Source of the DNA: Mycteria americana
Lineage: Eukaryota > Chordata > Aves > Ciconiiformes > Ciconiidae
Assembly: GCF_035582795.1 (NCBI RefSeq)
Contig: NC_134368.1
Location: 12,754,001 to 12,818,000, forward strand
Direction: 5' to 3'
DNA length: 64,000 nt
A program made the translations under genes and the position numbers. Shown in pieces: positions 37,301-45,091 of the stretch (positions are counted from its first letter, which is position 1; every line of letters starts with the position of its first letter). The notes beneath the pieces are model-generated. The model did no database searches and was not told where the DNA came from. It saw only the letters and a program-made list of their open reading frames with translations.

Positions 37301-38133
37301 AGCAGTACCTCACACATAACACGTTAGCTCTTCCCCTACTATGCTTTCCTAGGGTCGAAGCGGGGGTTGTTTAAAACAGAGTCCTACAGGTGTTTGGCCT
37401 CTGTAATTTGTATTTCAACTGCTGACACTTCCTAGCACAAGCACAACACCACCACAAAAAGATAAAATCTAAGCGCACGATAAGGACAAAAATCCATCTG
37501 CACTCCCACAAACAGGAAAAAAAGTTGTATTTATGTCATCTGCGAGACGGTCTCAGATGATCAGGTCTGCAACAGATGCAGCACCCCCCAAACGCGGCGC
37601 TCCGGCAGCGGCGGGCGCTCCCGCCGCGCCCCGCGCAGGAGGTGGGGCCCGGCGCCCCGCATCCCACCCTCTCTCACGGTCTCGGGGCCGGGCTCCCGCT
37701 CACCTTGGACCGCCAGCTCCTTCGTCGGCGGGGCGGGCGGGCCGACGGGCCGCCGCCGGGGCAGCAGCGTCCTCAGCACGGCGCAGAGCTCGGAGCGGCG
37801 GCCTGGCCCTCCCCATGGCGTGAGGGGCGGCGGAAGGCGCCCCTGCCCCGCCGGCAGCTGGCCGCGCACCTCCCTCCAGAGCCGGCCCAGCTCTGCAGCC
37901 CCGGCAGATGCCGCTCGCCCCTCCTGCCCCCCGCCTCCACACACGGCGGCGAGGGGGGGAGATGCTTCCCCACCCTCCCCGAGCGGCACAGTCCCCTCCG
38001 CCTCAACGGCGGCGCCGCACAGCCGCCTGTTGGCTACCTGCGGCTTCTCCAGCCAGACGCGCACCGCCGCCCAGAAGCCATGAGGCAGGGCAGCGCCGCC
38101 ATCCCGCACAGCCGCCGTCCCCACCAGCCCCAT
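19128..38133 (-). CDS. TRMT44: TRMT44, tRNA-Ser (uracil-44 2'-O)-methyltransferase, whole coding region, 11 exons
   Basis: Trm44/TRMT44 transfers a methyl group from S-adenosylmethionine to the 2'-OH of uridine 44 in tRNA-Ser (family knowledge, from yeast Trm44). Translated minus-strand exons match vertebrate TRMT44 in order. An N-terminal block (GFWAAVRVWLEKPQVANRRL) is followed by the SAM-binding motif VDLGCGNGLL at residues 298-307, GIDVRRRKIWDMY at 320-332, DWLIGNHSDELTPWIPVIAA at 355-374, VLPCCFFDF at 384-392 and a C-terminal CCCH zinc finger at 643-664. Exon lengths 430, 118, 220, 69, 108, 72, 107, 184, 391, 117 and 233 sum to 2,049 nt, exactly 683 codons, and all introns are GT-AG. The predicted 682 residues are shorter than the human protein (about 757), mainly in the linker of exon 1 and in exon 9. 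The start is the only Met ahead of the conserved N-terminal block. Introns 2 (34082-34970), 3 (32574-33861), 5 (28015-29506), 7 (23946-24540), 8 (23095-23761) and 9 (21991-22703) show only AT-rich DNA. Confidence 0.95.
19361..21873 (-). other. TRMT44: TRMT44 intron 10
   Basis: GT-AG intron holding the A/C-rich tract at 21187-21355; otherwise AT-rich. Confidence 0.85.
21187..21355. repeat. A/C-rich strand-asymmetric tract with (GGAC)n and (CAC)n
   Basis: Nearly all A and C on the plus strand, apart from a short GGACGGACGGACGGAC core at about 21262-21277 followed by CACCACCACCACCACCAC. It lies in TRMT44 intron 10, where the transcript is G/U-rich. Open frames across it are low-complexity artefacts. 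Confidence 0.85.
21874..21990 (-). CDS. TRMT44: TRMT44 exon 10 (residues 567-606)
   Basis: The exon reads ESLSLKEVAEHLNKETLKRL then KSEYGGLQTLLKNNYQVFE, matching the human helical segment SLSLAEVANELDTETLRRLK. This short helical unit, with the VxNGRVxIRDW start of exon 11, resembles an exon-junction-spanning winged-helix-like module (inference). The acceptor is a good TTTATTGCAG. Confidence 0.93.
22704..23094 (-). CDS. TRMT44: TRMT44 exon 9 (residues 437-567)
   Basis: The longest internal exon, 391 bp. It starts VCLIGKNRTYPP, passes through a poorly conserved acidic and polar stretch, then has MPGFQPREKVEQIRNCASLP and RDFVDDVVLNVANLLL, which match human WLPGFHPREKAERVRNCAALPRDF. Donor GTGAGA. 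The variable middle is shorter than in mammals. Confidence 0.92.
23654..23687 (+). repeat. 17-bp tandem duplication
   Basis: CAATAATAATGAACAAA occurs twice head to tail, in TRMT44 intron 8, about 75 bases past the exon 8 donor on the minus strand. Confidence 0.95.
23762..23945 (-). CDS. TRMT44: TRMT44 exon 8 (residues 375-436)
   Basis: The exon reads SSYSCCYFVLPCCFFDFHGK, then YSRRQSKKTQYREYLDFVAQ, then VGFVCGFHVEEDCLRIPSTK and R. The PCCFFDF block and the basic YSRRQSKKTQYREYL helix are TRMT44 hallmarks. The exon ends at AGG followed by donor GTAATT. Confidence 0.95.
24541..24647 (-). CDS. TRMT44: TRMT44 exon 7 (residues 340-375)
   Basis: The exon reads ESTIMPGDSHLFPDTDWLIG then NHSDELTPWIPVIAA and the first two bases of Arg375. 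DWLIGNHSDELTPW is the family's hallmark core motif. The acceptor follows a TTCTTTTTAG tract and the donor is GTATTT. Confidence 0.95.
25447..25556. repeat. A/C-rich strand-asymmetric tract
   Basis: About 110 bases of A and C with almost no G or T on the plus strand, in TRMT44 intron 6. The minus strand is G/T-rich with several runs of three or more G. Confidence 0.85.
26465..26482. repeat. Perfect 18-bp palindrome in TRMT44 intron 6
   Basis: GGCTCCTGTACAGGAGCC reads the same on both strands. Whether it is a protein-binding site or chance cannot be told from sequence. Confidence 0.95.
27943..28014 (-). CDS. TRMT44: TRMT44 exon 6 (residues 316-339)
   Basis: A 72-bp phase-0 exon reading YSGRGIDVRRRKIWDMYGPE then THLE. 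The acidic Asp322 after the motif I strand is where class I methyltransferases usually contact the SAM ribose (inference from the fold). Near-identical to human in this stretch. Confidence 0.94.
29507..29614 (-). CDS. TRMT44: TRMT44 exon 5, SAM-binding motif I (residues 280-315)
   Basis: A phase-0 exon of 108 bp. It starts ILWEEER and carries FVDLGCGNGLLVHIL, the Gly-rich loop (D299, G301, G303, G305) of class I SAM-dependent methyltransferases. Donor GTAAAT is weaker than consensus. The frame then continues as Tyr-Ser-Gly in exon 6. Confidence 0.95.
29615..32504 (-). other. TRMT44: TRMT44 intron 4
   Basis: GT-AG intron of about 2.9 kb containing the degenerate CR1 end at 31201-31345. Confidence 0.85.
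31201..31345 (-). mobile_element. Degenerate CR1 3' end, minus strand (TRMT44 intron 4)
   Basis: The plus strand reads ACCATAGAGTAGTTCAGCTG then GAAGGGACCTACAACAATCC, the typical antisense pattern of a CR1 3' end (CATAGAAT...TTGGAAGGGACC...ATC). It is more diverged than the other copies and lacks clean octamers, so it is an older insertion. Boundaries are approximate. Confidence 0.6.
32505..32573 (-). CDS. TRMT44: TRMT44 exon 4 (residues 257-279)
   Basis: A 69-bp exon in phase 0 reading VWPEVTDPEKFVYEDVAIAT then YLL. It is almost identical to the human segment and leads into the SAM-binding domain. Donor GTAGGG. The acceptor lies beside an A/T-rich tract on the plus strand (32581-32599). Confidence 0.93.
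33862..34081 (-). CDS. TRMT44: TRMT44 exon 3 (residues 183-256)
   Basis: The exon reads SVSIVAPFPEDWFSDGIVYP, then LAWLGNELLSKLAKWSVEQ, then FKSTLSLISVAKYSKVYQDL and DKYKEIVK. It is closely collinear with the vertebrate protein ahead of the methyltransferase fold. Donor GTAAGT at 33856-33861 read on the minus strand. The reading frame stays open past the donor into the intron. Confidence 0.94.
34142..34160 (+). repeat. Poly-A tract (about 19 bases), TRMT44 intron 2 side
   Basis: Uninterrupted A run on the plus strand (poly-T in the TRMT44 transcript), about 60 bases upstream of the exon 3 acceptor. Confidence 0.9.
34971..35088 (-). CDS. TRMT44: TRMT44 exon 2 (residues 144-183)
   Basis: Acceptor ATCTTTTCAG and donor GTAAGT. 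The split codon with exon 1 gives Asp, and the exon reads DLYNGTVTFLPLEENSEG...NVYQIQLTHIKDEEW, collinear with human TRMT44 (human has VLNGTITFLPLEEDDEG). It ends two bases into the Trp codon completed by exon 3. Confidence 0.93.
35089..37703 (-). other. TRMT44: TRMT44 intron 1
   Basis: Links the CpG-island exon to exon 2. AT-rich; contains the 22-bp direct repeat and a poly-A run near 36965-36977. Confidence 0.85.
35985..36040 (+). repeat. 22-bp direct repeat, two exact copies
   Basis: The 22-bp unit at 35985-36006 recurs exactly at 36019-36040 (both end GTATCATACTTTT). TRMT44 intron 1. Confidence 0.9.
37704..38133 (-). CDS. TRMT44: TRMT44 exon 1 (residues 1-143)
   Basis: The exon starts at the ATG at 38131-38133 and ends at a GTGAGC donor. 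The N-terminus MGLVG...GFWAAVRVWLEKPQVANRRLCG aligns with human TRMT44 from its first residues, which fixes the start. The middle is a GC-rich, low-complexity linker rich in Gly, Ala, Pro and Arg. The end reads LLPRRRPVGPPAPPTKELAVQ plus one base of the next codon. The exon lies entirely in the CpG island, so the long open frames on both strands here are by-products of high GC. Confidence 0.92.
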
Positions 38134-38159
38134 AATAGCCCCGCCGCTGCCGCGCAGGC

Positions 38160-38226
38160 GGAGGAGGCGGAGCGCGTCGCAGGCTGCTCTCGTCAGTTCC
38201 TGAGGCAGGGACGGCGGCGGCCTCAG
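38160..38226 (+). other. ACOX3: ACOX3 non-coding first exon (5' UTR), 5' end approximate
   Basis: GGCCTCAG followed by GTAGGTACC at 38227 is a strong splice donor just downstream of the TRMT44 start and pointing rightward. No ATG-led frame here joins the coding exons, whose ATG lies in the next exon at 45103. The exon is called from the donor, the CpG-island position and the mammalian gene structure, in which exon 1 is untranslated. The 5' boundary cannot be read from sequence. Confidence 0.6.
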
Positions 38227-39206
38227 GTAGGTACCGCGGCGTTTAGCCCCAGGCCGGGCCTTTGAAGCCCTACGCGAGGCGGCCGCGGGCTGTCCGCCTC
38301 ACGGCGCAACGGCCGCGGCCAGGGCGGGCGGGAAGCGCCTCCTGTCAGCCCTCCCCGTGAGCCGCACCTGCTGCCGTGTGGGGCGCGGTGAGAAACTGCT
38401 GCGATGCAGTACTGCAGCTGAAAAATCCGGGGTACCGTCTGCTCCCAGAAGCAAATGTAGGTTGGAGGATTTTACCGTATTTATAGCCTTTGTTTGAGGA
38501 AAGTCTGTATCGTTGTGACAGCGGCTACGGTACCTCAGCGTAGAAACGCCTTTCTGAAAGCGGACTCCAAACTGGGAACGCTGACTGACAACCTGACAGG
38601 CCCCTAGCTGCCCGACTCTTCAGGGAAACAACTCTCGGTAGATTTTTTGTAGTAAAAACCAGAACATTATGTAGTGTTGTTTTTTTTTTCCCCTCCGAGC
38701 AGAAACGAGGCCCCACCCTCAATTTAGACTGTTCAAATAGCGGTTGTGCAACGAAATCTCAAAGGATTCTTAAAGGTGGTTTACTTCCCTGCCTTTAACC
38801 TCTCTGGTGTTGTCTCTCTCTGGGCAACTGCCATCACCAGTTTTTTATTTTATTTTCTAGCAGCTCTGCATTTGCGAGTAACGGTATTTCTGACAGAGTA
38901 AGTGTACAATATTGTTATTTGTGACAGCTATCAAGTGTCATCATTATGCAAGATAATTGATGATAATACACTGCAAATGGAAATATTCCCTTGGGATTTC
39001 CATACCGTTCTTGTTGTCCAGTCGTGAATTTGAATTGCTAGCAGCAGCGGCACCTTCCACATAAAAAGGTTTTCACTTCAGCATTTCTCAGTGAAACTGC
39101 AGCAGTTCTCAGCAAATTGAAAATAACATGCGTTATTTTTTACTGCCACATCCACACACAGATTTCGAAATGTCAGCACAAGGCTGAAATTAACGCTGAG
39201 ATTATT

Positions 39207-39248
39207 CTTTAGGGCAGTCCTTTGTTACTTTAGGGCAGTCCTATTGTA
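39207..39248 (+). repeat. Imperfect 21-bp tandem duplication
   Basis: CTTTAGGGCAGTCCTTTGTTA is followed directly by a near copy (CTTTAGGGCAGTCCTATTGTA). ACOX3 intron 1, upstream of the CR1. Confidence 0.85.
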
Positions 39249-40031
39249 ACTGCCTGTTTTGGTTTCCTAATTAGTTTTGAAACTGTTTGCTTGGAACCAA
39301 ACTATATTAAAACATTGTGTGAAGACAGAGAAATTGTAATTTTTTTGAAGTATAGGATTGGTTTTTATGAATGCTTAGGTTTTCTCATTTGAGCAATCTT
39401 ATTGATTTGCAATGTAAATGAAGTTAGCTGCAATAACTGCAATATTTTGATGTAAATTTTTCTCTGTTCTGAGCCAGAAGCCTTGAATTTCTGCCTGATT
39501 TACCTGTTTTCCAGTTAGAAGAGTAATGTCTGTTTATTTGGCTTCAGGTTGAAATGCTCTTTCTCAGTGCCTTTTTTTCCCCCCATCTCTTTTCTTTCCA
39601 AACCTGTTGCTCAGTACTGGAACTGCACCTTCCTAGAACCAATTTGGAGGTCACATGCAGAAATACTATCCTACAGTCCTTTTCTACTATGTCTGTACTG
39701 TACTAGAAAATGAACTCTGTAAGAGGATTAGGTCAAAAGAAAAGAAATATAGCCAAGAGACATATCAAGATGATGAGGAAAAAAAAAGTGACAGAAAAAA
39801 TAGAATGCCAGTACTTTATTACGTTCATAGTCCGTACTATGCCGACCAGACCCATCCCACAGGGAAGTCTGTTGCCTCCCTGGGGCCCGGGTTAGAGACG
39901 TTACTAGGAAACTCCCTGCTCTGGTACGGTCCTCTGATTATTCCCCGCTATTGGTTATGCAGGTTGGCTATGATGAGGTTGCGGAGAGAAGTCCAAAAGT
40001 GATGAAAAGGGACTTCAGGGCACTGGGGTGA

Positions 40032-40295
40032 TTGGTTGAGGGATCAGGAGCACAGGTAGTGTTTTCCTCAATCCCATCAGTGGCAGGGAAGAGTACTGAA
40101 AGGAACAGGAAAACTCGCCTGCTCAACACGTGGCTCAGAGACTGGTGCCGTCGGGGAAATTTTGTGGTTTTTTATTATGGGGACTTTTACACGGCACCAG
40201 GCCTGCTGGTGACAGATAGAGTTCAGCTATCTCAAAGGGGGAAAAGGCTTTTTGGCCATGAGTTGGTGGGGCTCATCGAGAGGGCTTTAAACTAG
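40032..40295 (+). pseudogene. CR1 ORF1 C-terminal fragment (esterase-like domain)
   Basis: The frame reads AQVVFSSIPSVAG, then RKTRLLNTWLRDWC and GLLVTDRVQLSQRGKRLFGH and ends ERALN-stop at 40293-40295. This resembles the C-terminal part of the SGNH/GDSL esterase-like domain of CR1 ORF1. Family members usually have an Asp-x-x-His motif before LSQ; here the His position is Gln (DRVQLSQ). The preceding part of ORF1 (39838-40002) sits in another frame, so it is frameshifted. Confidence 0.7.
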
Positions 40296-40403
40296 GTTTG
40301 AAGTGGGAAGGGGATGTAAGCAGGCTCACTAGAGAGGAGCCTAAGGGTGGCATGCCAATGTTGGGAGTGAAATCAATAGCCCAGCTCAAGTGCATCTACA
40401 CCA

Positions 40404-41255
40404 ATGCACGCAGCGTGGGCAACAAAACAGGAGGAGCTGGAAGCCATTGTGCAGCAGGATAGCTATGACTTAGTCACCATCACAGAAATGTGGTGGGATG
40501 ACTCTCATGACTGGAGTGCTGCAATGGATGGCTATAAGCTCTTCAGAAGGGATAGGCAAGGAAGGAGAGGCGGTGGGGTAGCCCTGTATGTTAGGGAGTG
40601 TTTTGTTTGTGTAGAACTCGGCAATTATGATGATAAAGTCAAGTGCTTATGGCTAAGGATGAGGGGGAAAGCCAACAAGGCAGATATCCTGCTGGGTGTC
40701 TGTTACAGACCACCCAACCAGGATGAAGAGCCAGATGAAGCATTCTATAAACAGCTGGCAGAAGTCTCAGAATCACTAGCCCTTGTTCTCGTGGGGGACT
40801 TCAACTTACCGGACGCCTGGTGGAAATACAACACAGCAGAGAGGAAACAGTGTAGGAGGTTCCTGGAATGTGTGGAAGATAAATTCCTGACACAGCTGGT
40901 AAGTGAGTCTACCAGGGGAGGTGCCTCGCTTGACCTGCTGTTTACAAACAGAGAAGGACTGGTGGGAGATGTGGTGGTTGGAGGCCATCTTGGGCTTAGT
41001 GACCATGATATGATGAAGTTCTTGATTTGGGGCAAAGTAGGGAGGGGGGTGAGCAAAACCACTACCATGGACTTCCGGAGGGCAGACTTTGGCCTGTTCA
41101 GGACACTGGTTGAGAGAGTCCTTTGGGAGACAGTCCTGAAGGGCAAAGGGGTCCAGGAAGGCTGGGCATGCTTCAAGAAGGAAGTCTTAAAGGCGCAGGA
41201 GCAGGCTGTCCCCATGTGCCGTAAGACAAACCGGCGGGGAAGACGACCAGCCTAG
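40404..41255 (+). pseudogene. CR1 ORF2 N-terminal part, AP-like endonuclease domain (broken)
   Basis: The open frame encodes the endonuclease (exonuclease-endonuclease-phosphatase fold) that nicks target DNA. Visible motifs are TITEMWW, GVALYV, GVCYRPP, VGDFNLP, LDLLFTNREG and LSDHDM. The true start of ORF2 lies upstream in another frame: an A-run at 40424-40427 appears to carry one extra base. The frame ends at TAG at 41253-41255 where CR1 proteins usually have Trp (RRGRRPA-stop). Confidence 0.85.
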
Positions 41256-41708
41256 CTGAACAGGGAGCTTTTGCTGGGACTCAGGGAAAAAAAGGGGAGT
41301 TTACCACTTTTGGAAGAAGGGGCAGGCAACTCAAGAAGAGTACAGGGATCTCGTCAAGTCATGCAGAGAGAAAATTAGAAATGCAAAAGCCCAGCTAGAA
41401 CTCAATCTGGCCACTGTTGTAAGAGATAATACAAAATGTTTTTACAAATACATTAACAACAAAAAGAGCCAAGGAGAATCTCCCTCTTTTATTGGATGCG
41501 GGGGGGGCAACATTGCCACCAAGGATGAGGAAAAAGCTGAGGTATTTAATGCCTTCTTTGCCTCAGAGTCTTTAATAGTCAGACCAGTTATCCCCAGGGC
41601 ATTCAGCCCCCTGAGCTGGAAGACAGGGACGGAGAGCAGAATGAACCCCCCATAGTCCAGGAGGAAGCAGTTAATGACCTGCTATGCCACCTGGACACTC
41701 ACAAGTCT

Positions 41709-43148
41709 ATGGGGCCGGACGGGATCCAGCCGAGAGTACTGAGGGAGCTGGCAGAGGAGCTTGCCAAGCCACTCTCCATCACTTATCAGCAGTCCTGGTT
41801 AACAGGGGAGGCCCCAGATGACTGGAGGCTTGCCAATGTGACCCCCATCTACAAGAAGGGCCGGAAGGAGGATCCGGGGAACTACAGGCCTGTCAGCCTG
41901 ACCTCGGTACCGGGGAAGATTATGGAGTGGTTCATCTTGAGCGTGCTCAACAGGCATGTGCAGGCCAACCAGGGGATCAGGCCCAGCCAGCATGGGTTCA
42001 TGAAAGGCAGCTCCTGCTTGACCAACCTGATTTCCTTCTATGACCAGGTGACCGGCCTAGTGGATGAAGGAAAGGCTGTAGATGTTATCTACCTGGACTT
42101 TAGTAAAGCCTTTGACACTGTCTCCCACAGCATTCTCCTGGAGAAGCTGGCGGCTCATGGCTTAGGCGGGTGTACTCTTCGCTGGGCAAAAAACTGGCTG
42201 GATGGCCGAGCCCAGACAGTTGTGGTGAATGGAATCAAATCCAGTTGGCAGCAGGTCACAAGGGGTGTTGCCCAGGGCTCAGTTTTGGGGCCAGTCTTGT
42301 TTAATATCTTTACCAATGATCTGGACGAGGGGATTGAGTGTGGCCTCAGTAAGTTTGCAGATGGCACCAAATTGGGTGGGAGTGTTGATCTGCTTGAGGG
42401 TAGGAAGGCTCTGCAGAGGGACCTGGACAGGCTGGATCCATGGGCTGAGGTCAATTGTATGAGGTTCAACAAGGCCAAGTGCTGGGTCCTGCACTTGGGT
42501 CACAACAACCCCATGCAATGCTACAGGCTTGGGGAAGAGTGGCTGGAAACCTGCCCAGTGGAAAAGGACCTGGGGGTGCTGGTCGACAGCCAACTGAACA
42601 TGAGCCAGCAGTGTGCCCAGGTGGCTAATAGCATCCTGGCTTGTATCAGCAATAGTGTGGCCAGCAGGAGTAGGGAAGTGATCGTGCCCCTGTACTCGGC
42701 ACTGGTGAGGCCGCACCTCGAATCCTGTGTTCAGTTTTGGGTCCCTCAATACAAGAGAGACCTTGAGGTGCTGGAGCGTGTCCAGAGAAGGGCAACGAAG
42801 CTGGTGAAGGGTCTGGAGCACAAGTCTGATGAGGAGCGGCTGAGGGAACTGGGGTTGTTCAGCCTGGAGAAGCAGAGGCTGAGGGGAGACCTTATCGCTC
42901 TCTACAACTGCCTGAAAGGAGGTTGTAGAGAGGTGGGCGTCAGTCTCTTCTCCCAAGTAACTGGAGATAGGACAAGAGGAAATGGCCTCAAGTTGCACCA
43001 GGGGAGGTTTAGATTGGATATTAGGAAAAATTTCTTTACTGCAAGGGTGGTCAAGCATTGGAACAGGCTGCCCAGAGAGGTGGTTGAGTCCCCATCCCTG
43101 GAGGAGTTAAAAAAACGTGTAGATGTGGCACTTCAGGACATGGTTTAG
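41709..43148 (+). pseudogene. CR1 ORF2 C-terminal part, reverse transcriptase domain (catalytic motif altered)
   Basis: This 479-residue frame carries the reverse transcriptase. The conserved frame actually opens near 41567. Landmarks are [44 protein letters not shown] (motif A), [13 protein letters not shown] (motif B) and [12 protein letters not shown] near the end. Motif C reads [11 protein letters not shown]: the second Asp of the catalytic pair, expected at 42363-42365, is Gly. A frameshifted stretch (about 41288-41565) separates it from the endonuclease part. Confidence 0.9.
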
Positions 43149-44188
43149 TAGGCATGGAGGTGTTGGCGTGACGGTTAGACTAGATGATCTTAGAGGTCTT
43201 TTCCAACCTTACTGATTCTATGATTCTATACTGAGCCCTTGGCCAGCCCTGGGTCTGGATGTCCTCCCAGTAGCTTTGAGAATTGCTTCTTCCAGCCAGT
43301 CACCTTGTTATAATGTGTCCAGCTTCTGTTCCCCTGCCTGATCATTTTTGCATCTTACAAGCATATCACAGATCTCTGCCATCTGCATGAAGTGACAGAA
43401 ATTGCTGGATGTGATATGAGCAGGTAGCAGCAGAGGGCACTCCAACATCTGCTTCTGGAAGCAGCAGAGGCATAAGCCCTTACTCTTTGGGCCAGGTTCT
43501 AACACAAAGCGAGATTCCCCTTCTCTCCAAAACCAGTGCAATTGTACCTACTGGTAATGAAATTCTCCTGGTTCTGTGAAGTTTTGCAATGCACTTGTGT
43601 GACCTATAGATATACACAGCAAAATGCTAGCAGACTTCATGGGGCCTTACTGCTTTTGATGACATACACCTGAGCCTGAGGTCAACTCAGCACAGAAAAA
43701 ATGTATTCAGAAAAAAATGTTTAGTGAGAAGACAGACTAAAAATGTTATAAGCCACCACATAACAGAAATGAAAATTTAAACTTTAGGGAAGAAAGAAGG
43801 AAAAGTGAAGTTTAAGTGTGGTTGCAAAGTTTGTACTTTGTATTATTTTAAATTTATTCTTGAGTGTGGCAATGTGACACTTAAGAGAAATGCATACCTA
43901 CATGCTTACAATTTTCCAGAACTGCATTATCCATGTAGAAGAAAAGCCCTGTAGTTTAATGTGTTTTGTAGAAGTCACTACTGTGATAGTTTTATTTGAC
44001 TTCCTTTATGCAGGTTTACTCTGTACCTTTTACAGACCCCTTGCAGACAGGGCCTCCTGCTTGTCCTATTCGTCTGTTCTGTTCAAGTCAATGTTAAGTA
44101 ATGGACAACATGTTGATATTGTTCTAGTTTCACGATTCTAAATGTTCACCATATCAAAGCAATGGAATAGTATACAGGGCTGGAGGTG

Positions 44189-44263
44189 TTTATGTTTCCC
44201 CTCTGTAAAGCCACCTACTTGTTTCTGTGCCATACTCCTAATGGCCTGGGCAGATATGCCCAG
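44189..44263 (+). repeat. Exact 75-bp direct repeat, copy 1
   Basis: Begins TTTATGTTTCCCCTCTG and ends GATATGCCCAG. It is base-for-base identical to 44563-44637, 374 bp downstream. The 3' end contains the hairpin TGGGCA-GATA-TGCCCA. It lies in ACOX3 intron 1 and does not look like part of a known repeat family. Confidence 0.95.
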
Positions 44264-44562
44264 GTAGCATAGTGCTCACATAGCCAAGTGGATCTGTGGG
44301 AGCTAACCCAGTTCTGGACAAGATTAAATTAGGCAAAGGAGATGCAAATGTGCAGAATTTTACAGAAATTTGTTTCTTGCAATTGGTGTACATGAAATAA
44401 AGGTTTTATTGCCCACTTACTCTTTCATATCTTCAACCAGTGGAAGATAAGGGCAGAGTTCCTACTGTTTCCCTGTTGTCTTCTGTCTTGTGTTTATGCA
44501 TGAACAGCGGCTCATCGCTTCAGTTATATAAAAACAAACCTTAGCATATAACCAACATGCCA

Positions 44563-44637
44563 TTTATGTTTCCCCTCTGTAAAGCCACCTACTTGTTTCT
44601 GTGCCATACTCCTAATGGCCTGGGCAGATATGCCCAG
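44563..44637 (+). repeat. Exact 75-bp direct repeat, copy 2
   Basis: Identical to 44189-44263; the flanking bases diverge at once on both sides. Complete identity in neutral intron DNA suggests recent duplication, gene conversion or an assembly artefact. Confidence 0.95.
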
Positions 44638-45091
44638 TTAAAAGTTGTTTAAATGTTGACTAGCAATGTGGAGATAATACAGACATCTTCTGCGTTTGAA
44701 CAGGGCTTTGTATACATGTTTGGGTGCTTTAATATTTTATTATTTTGTATTTAAGTTAGAAGCGAGGTAACAATTATTCACATTATGTTATTTAAGACAT
44801 GTTATTTTCTTGCCTGGATCTTTTATCTCATCCTCCCTTTCTTATTATGCAATACTAACCAATGGTGTCCCTGTTTCATATTTTGTTCATTTTTAAAGGT
44901 TTAGCTTATACCAAGCCAATTGAATTAGAAAAATGGAATGGCAAGCTTTTAGTTGTCTCTGCACTGCTGTACTCATACATTTGAACAAGTCTATGGATTT
45001 AATTAACAACCCCTTTGATTTCTTTTTATTATTAAAAATTAGACATCTGCAGTGCTTCAGTTCGTGATGTATCTTTTCTTGTTTGGTGCAG

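Larger units (their letters stand above)
37560..38400. promoter_or_regulatory. CpG island, bidirectional TRMT44/ACOX3 promoter
   Basis: Base composition switches abruptly from AT-rich introns to dense CG dinucleotides over about 840 bp. The TRMT44 start codon (38131-38133, minus) and the ACOX3 exon 1 splice donor (38227, plus) are only about 93 bp apart, so both transcription starts must lie in or near this gap, or the 5' ends overlap. No TATA box is visible, as is usual for CpG-island promoters. Human TRMT44 and ACOX3 are also divergent neighbours (established knowledge). Confidence 0.88.
39838..43230 (+). mobile_element. CR1 LINE (non-LTR retrotransposon), 5'-truncated, sense to ACOX3 in intron 1
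   Basis: CR1 is the main LINE of birds. This copy keeps the C-terminal part of ORF1 (about 39838-40295), all of ORF2 (endonuclease then reverse transcriptase, to 43148) and the short 3' UTR ending in the tandem octamer GATTCTATGATTCTATA at 43214-43230. There is no poly-A tail, as expected for CR1. The left edge is where recognisable ORF1 sequence begins and is uncertain by tens of bases. The element is sense to ACOX3. Coding lesions (premature stop, frameshifts, altered catalytic residue) show it is inactive. Confidence 0.93.
38227..45091 (+). other. ACOX3: ACOX3 intron 1
   Basis: About 6.9 kb from the CpG-island donor to the start-codon exon. Holds the CR1 (39838-43230) and the 75-bp direct repeat. 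Confidence 0.65.

Noticed and set aside
37576-38265. 229-residue open frame on the plus strand, and several others on both strands between 37.5 and 38.3 kb
   Set aside because: It overlaps TRMT44 exon 1 on the opposite strand in a CpG island where stop codons are rare; the peptide is Pro/Arg/Ala-rich with no family match and does not join ACOX3 exons.
40745-41215. 156-residue minus-strand open frame
   Set aside because: Antisense shadow of the CR1 endonuclease frame.
42279-43058. 259-residue minus-strand open frame
   Set aside because: It is the antisense shadow of the CR1 reverse transcriptase frame.
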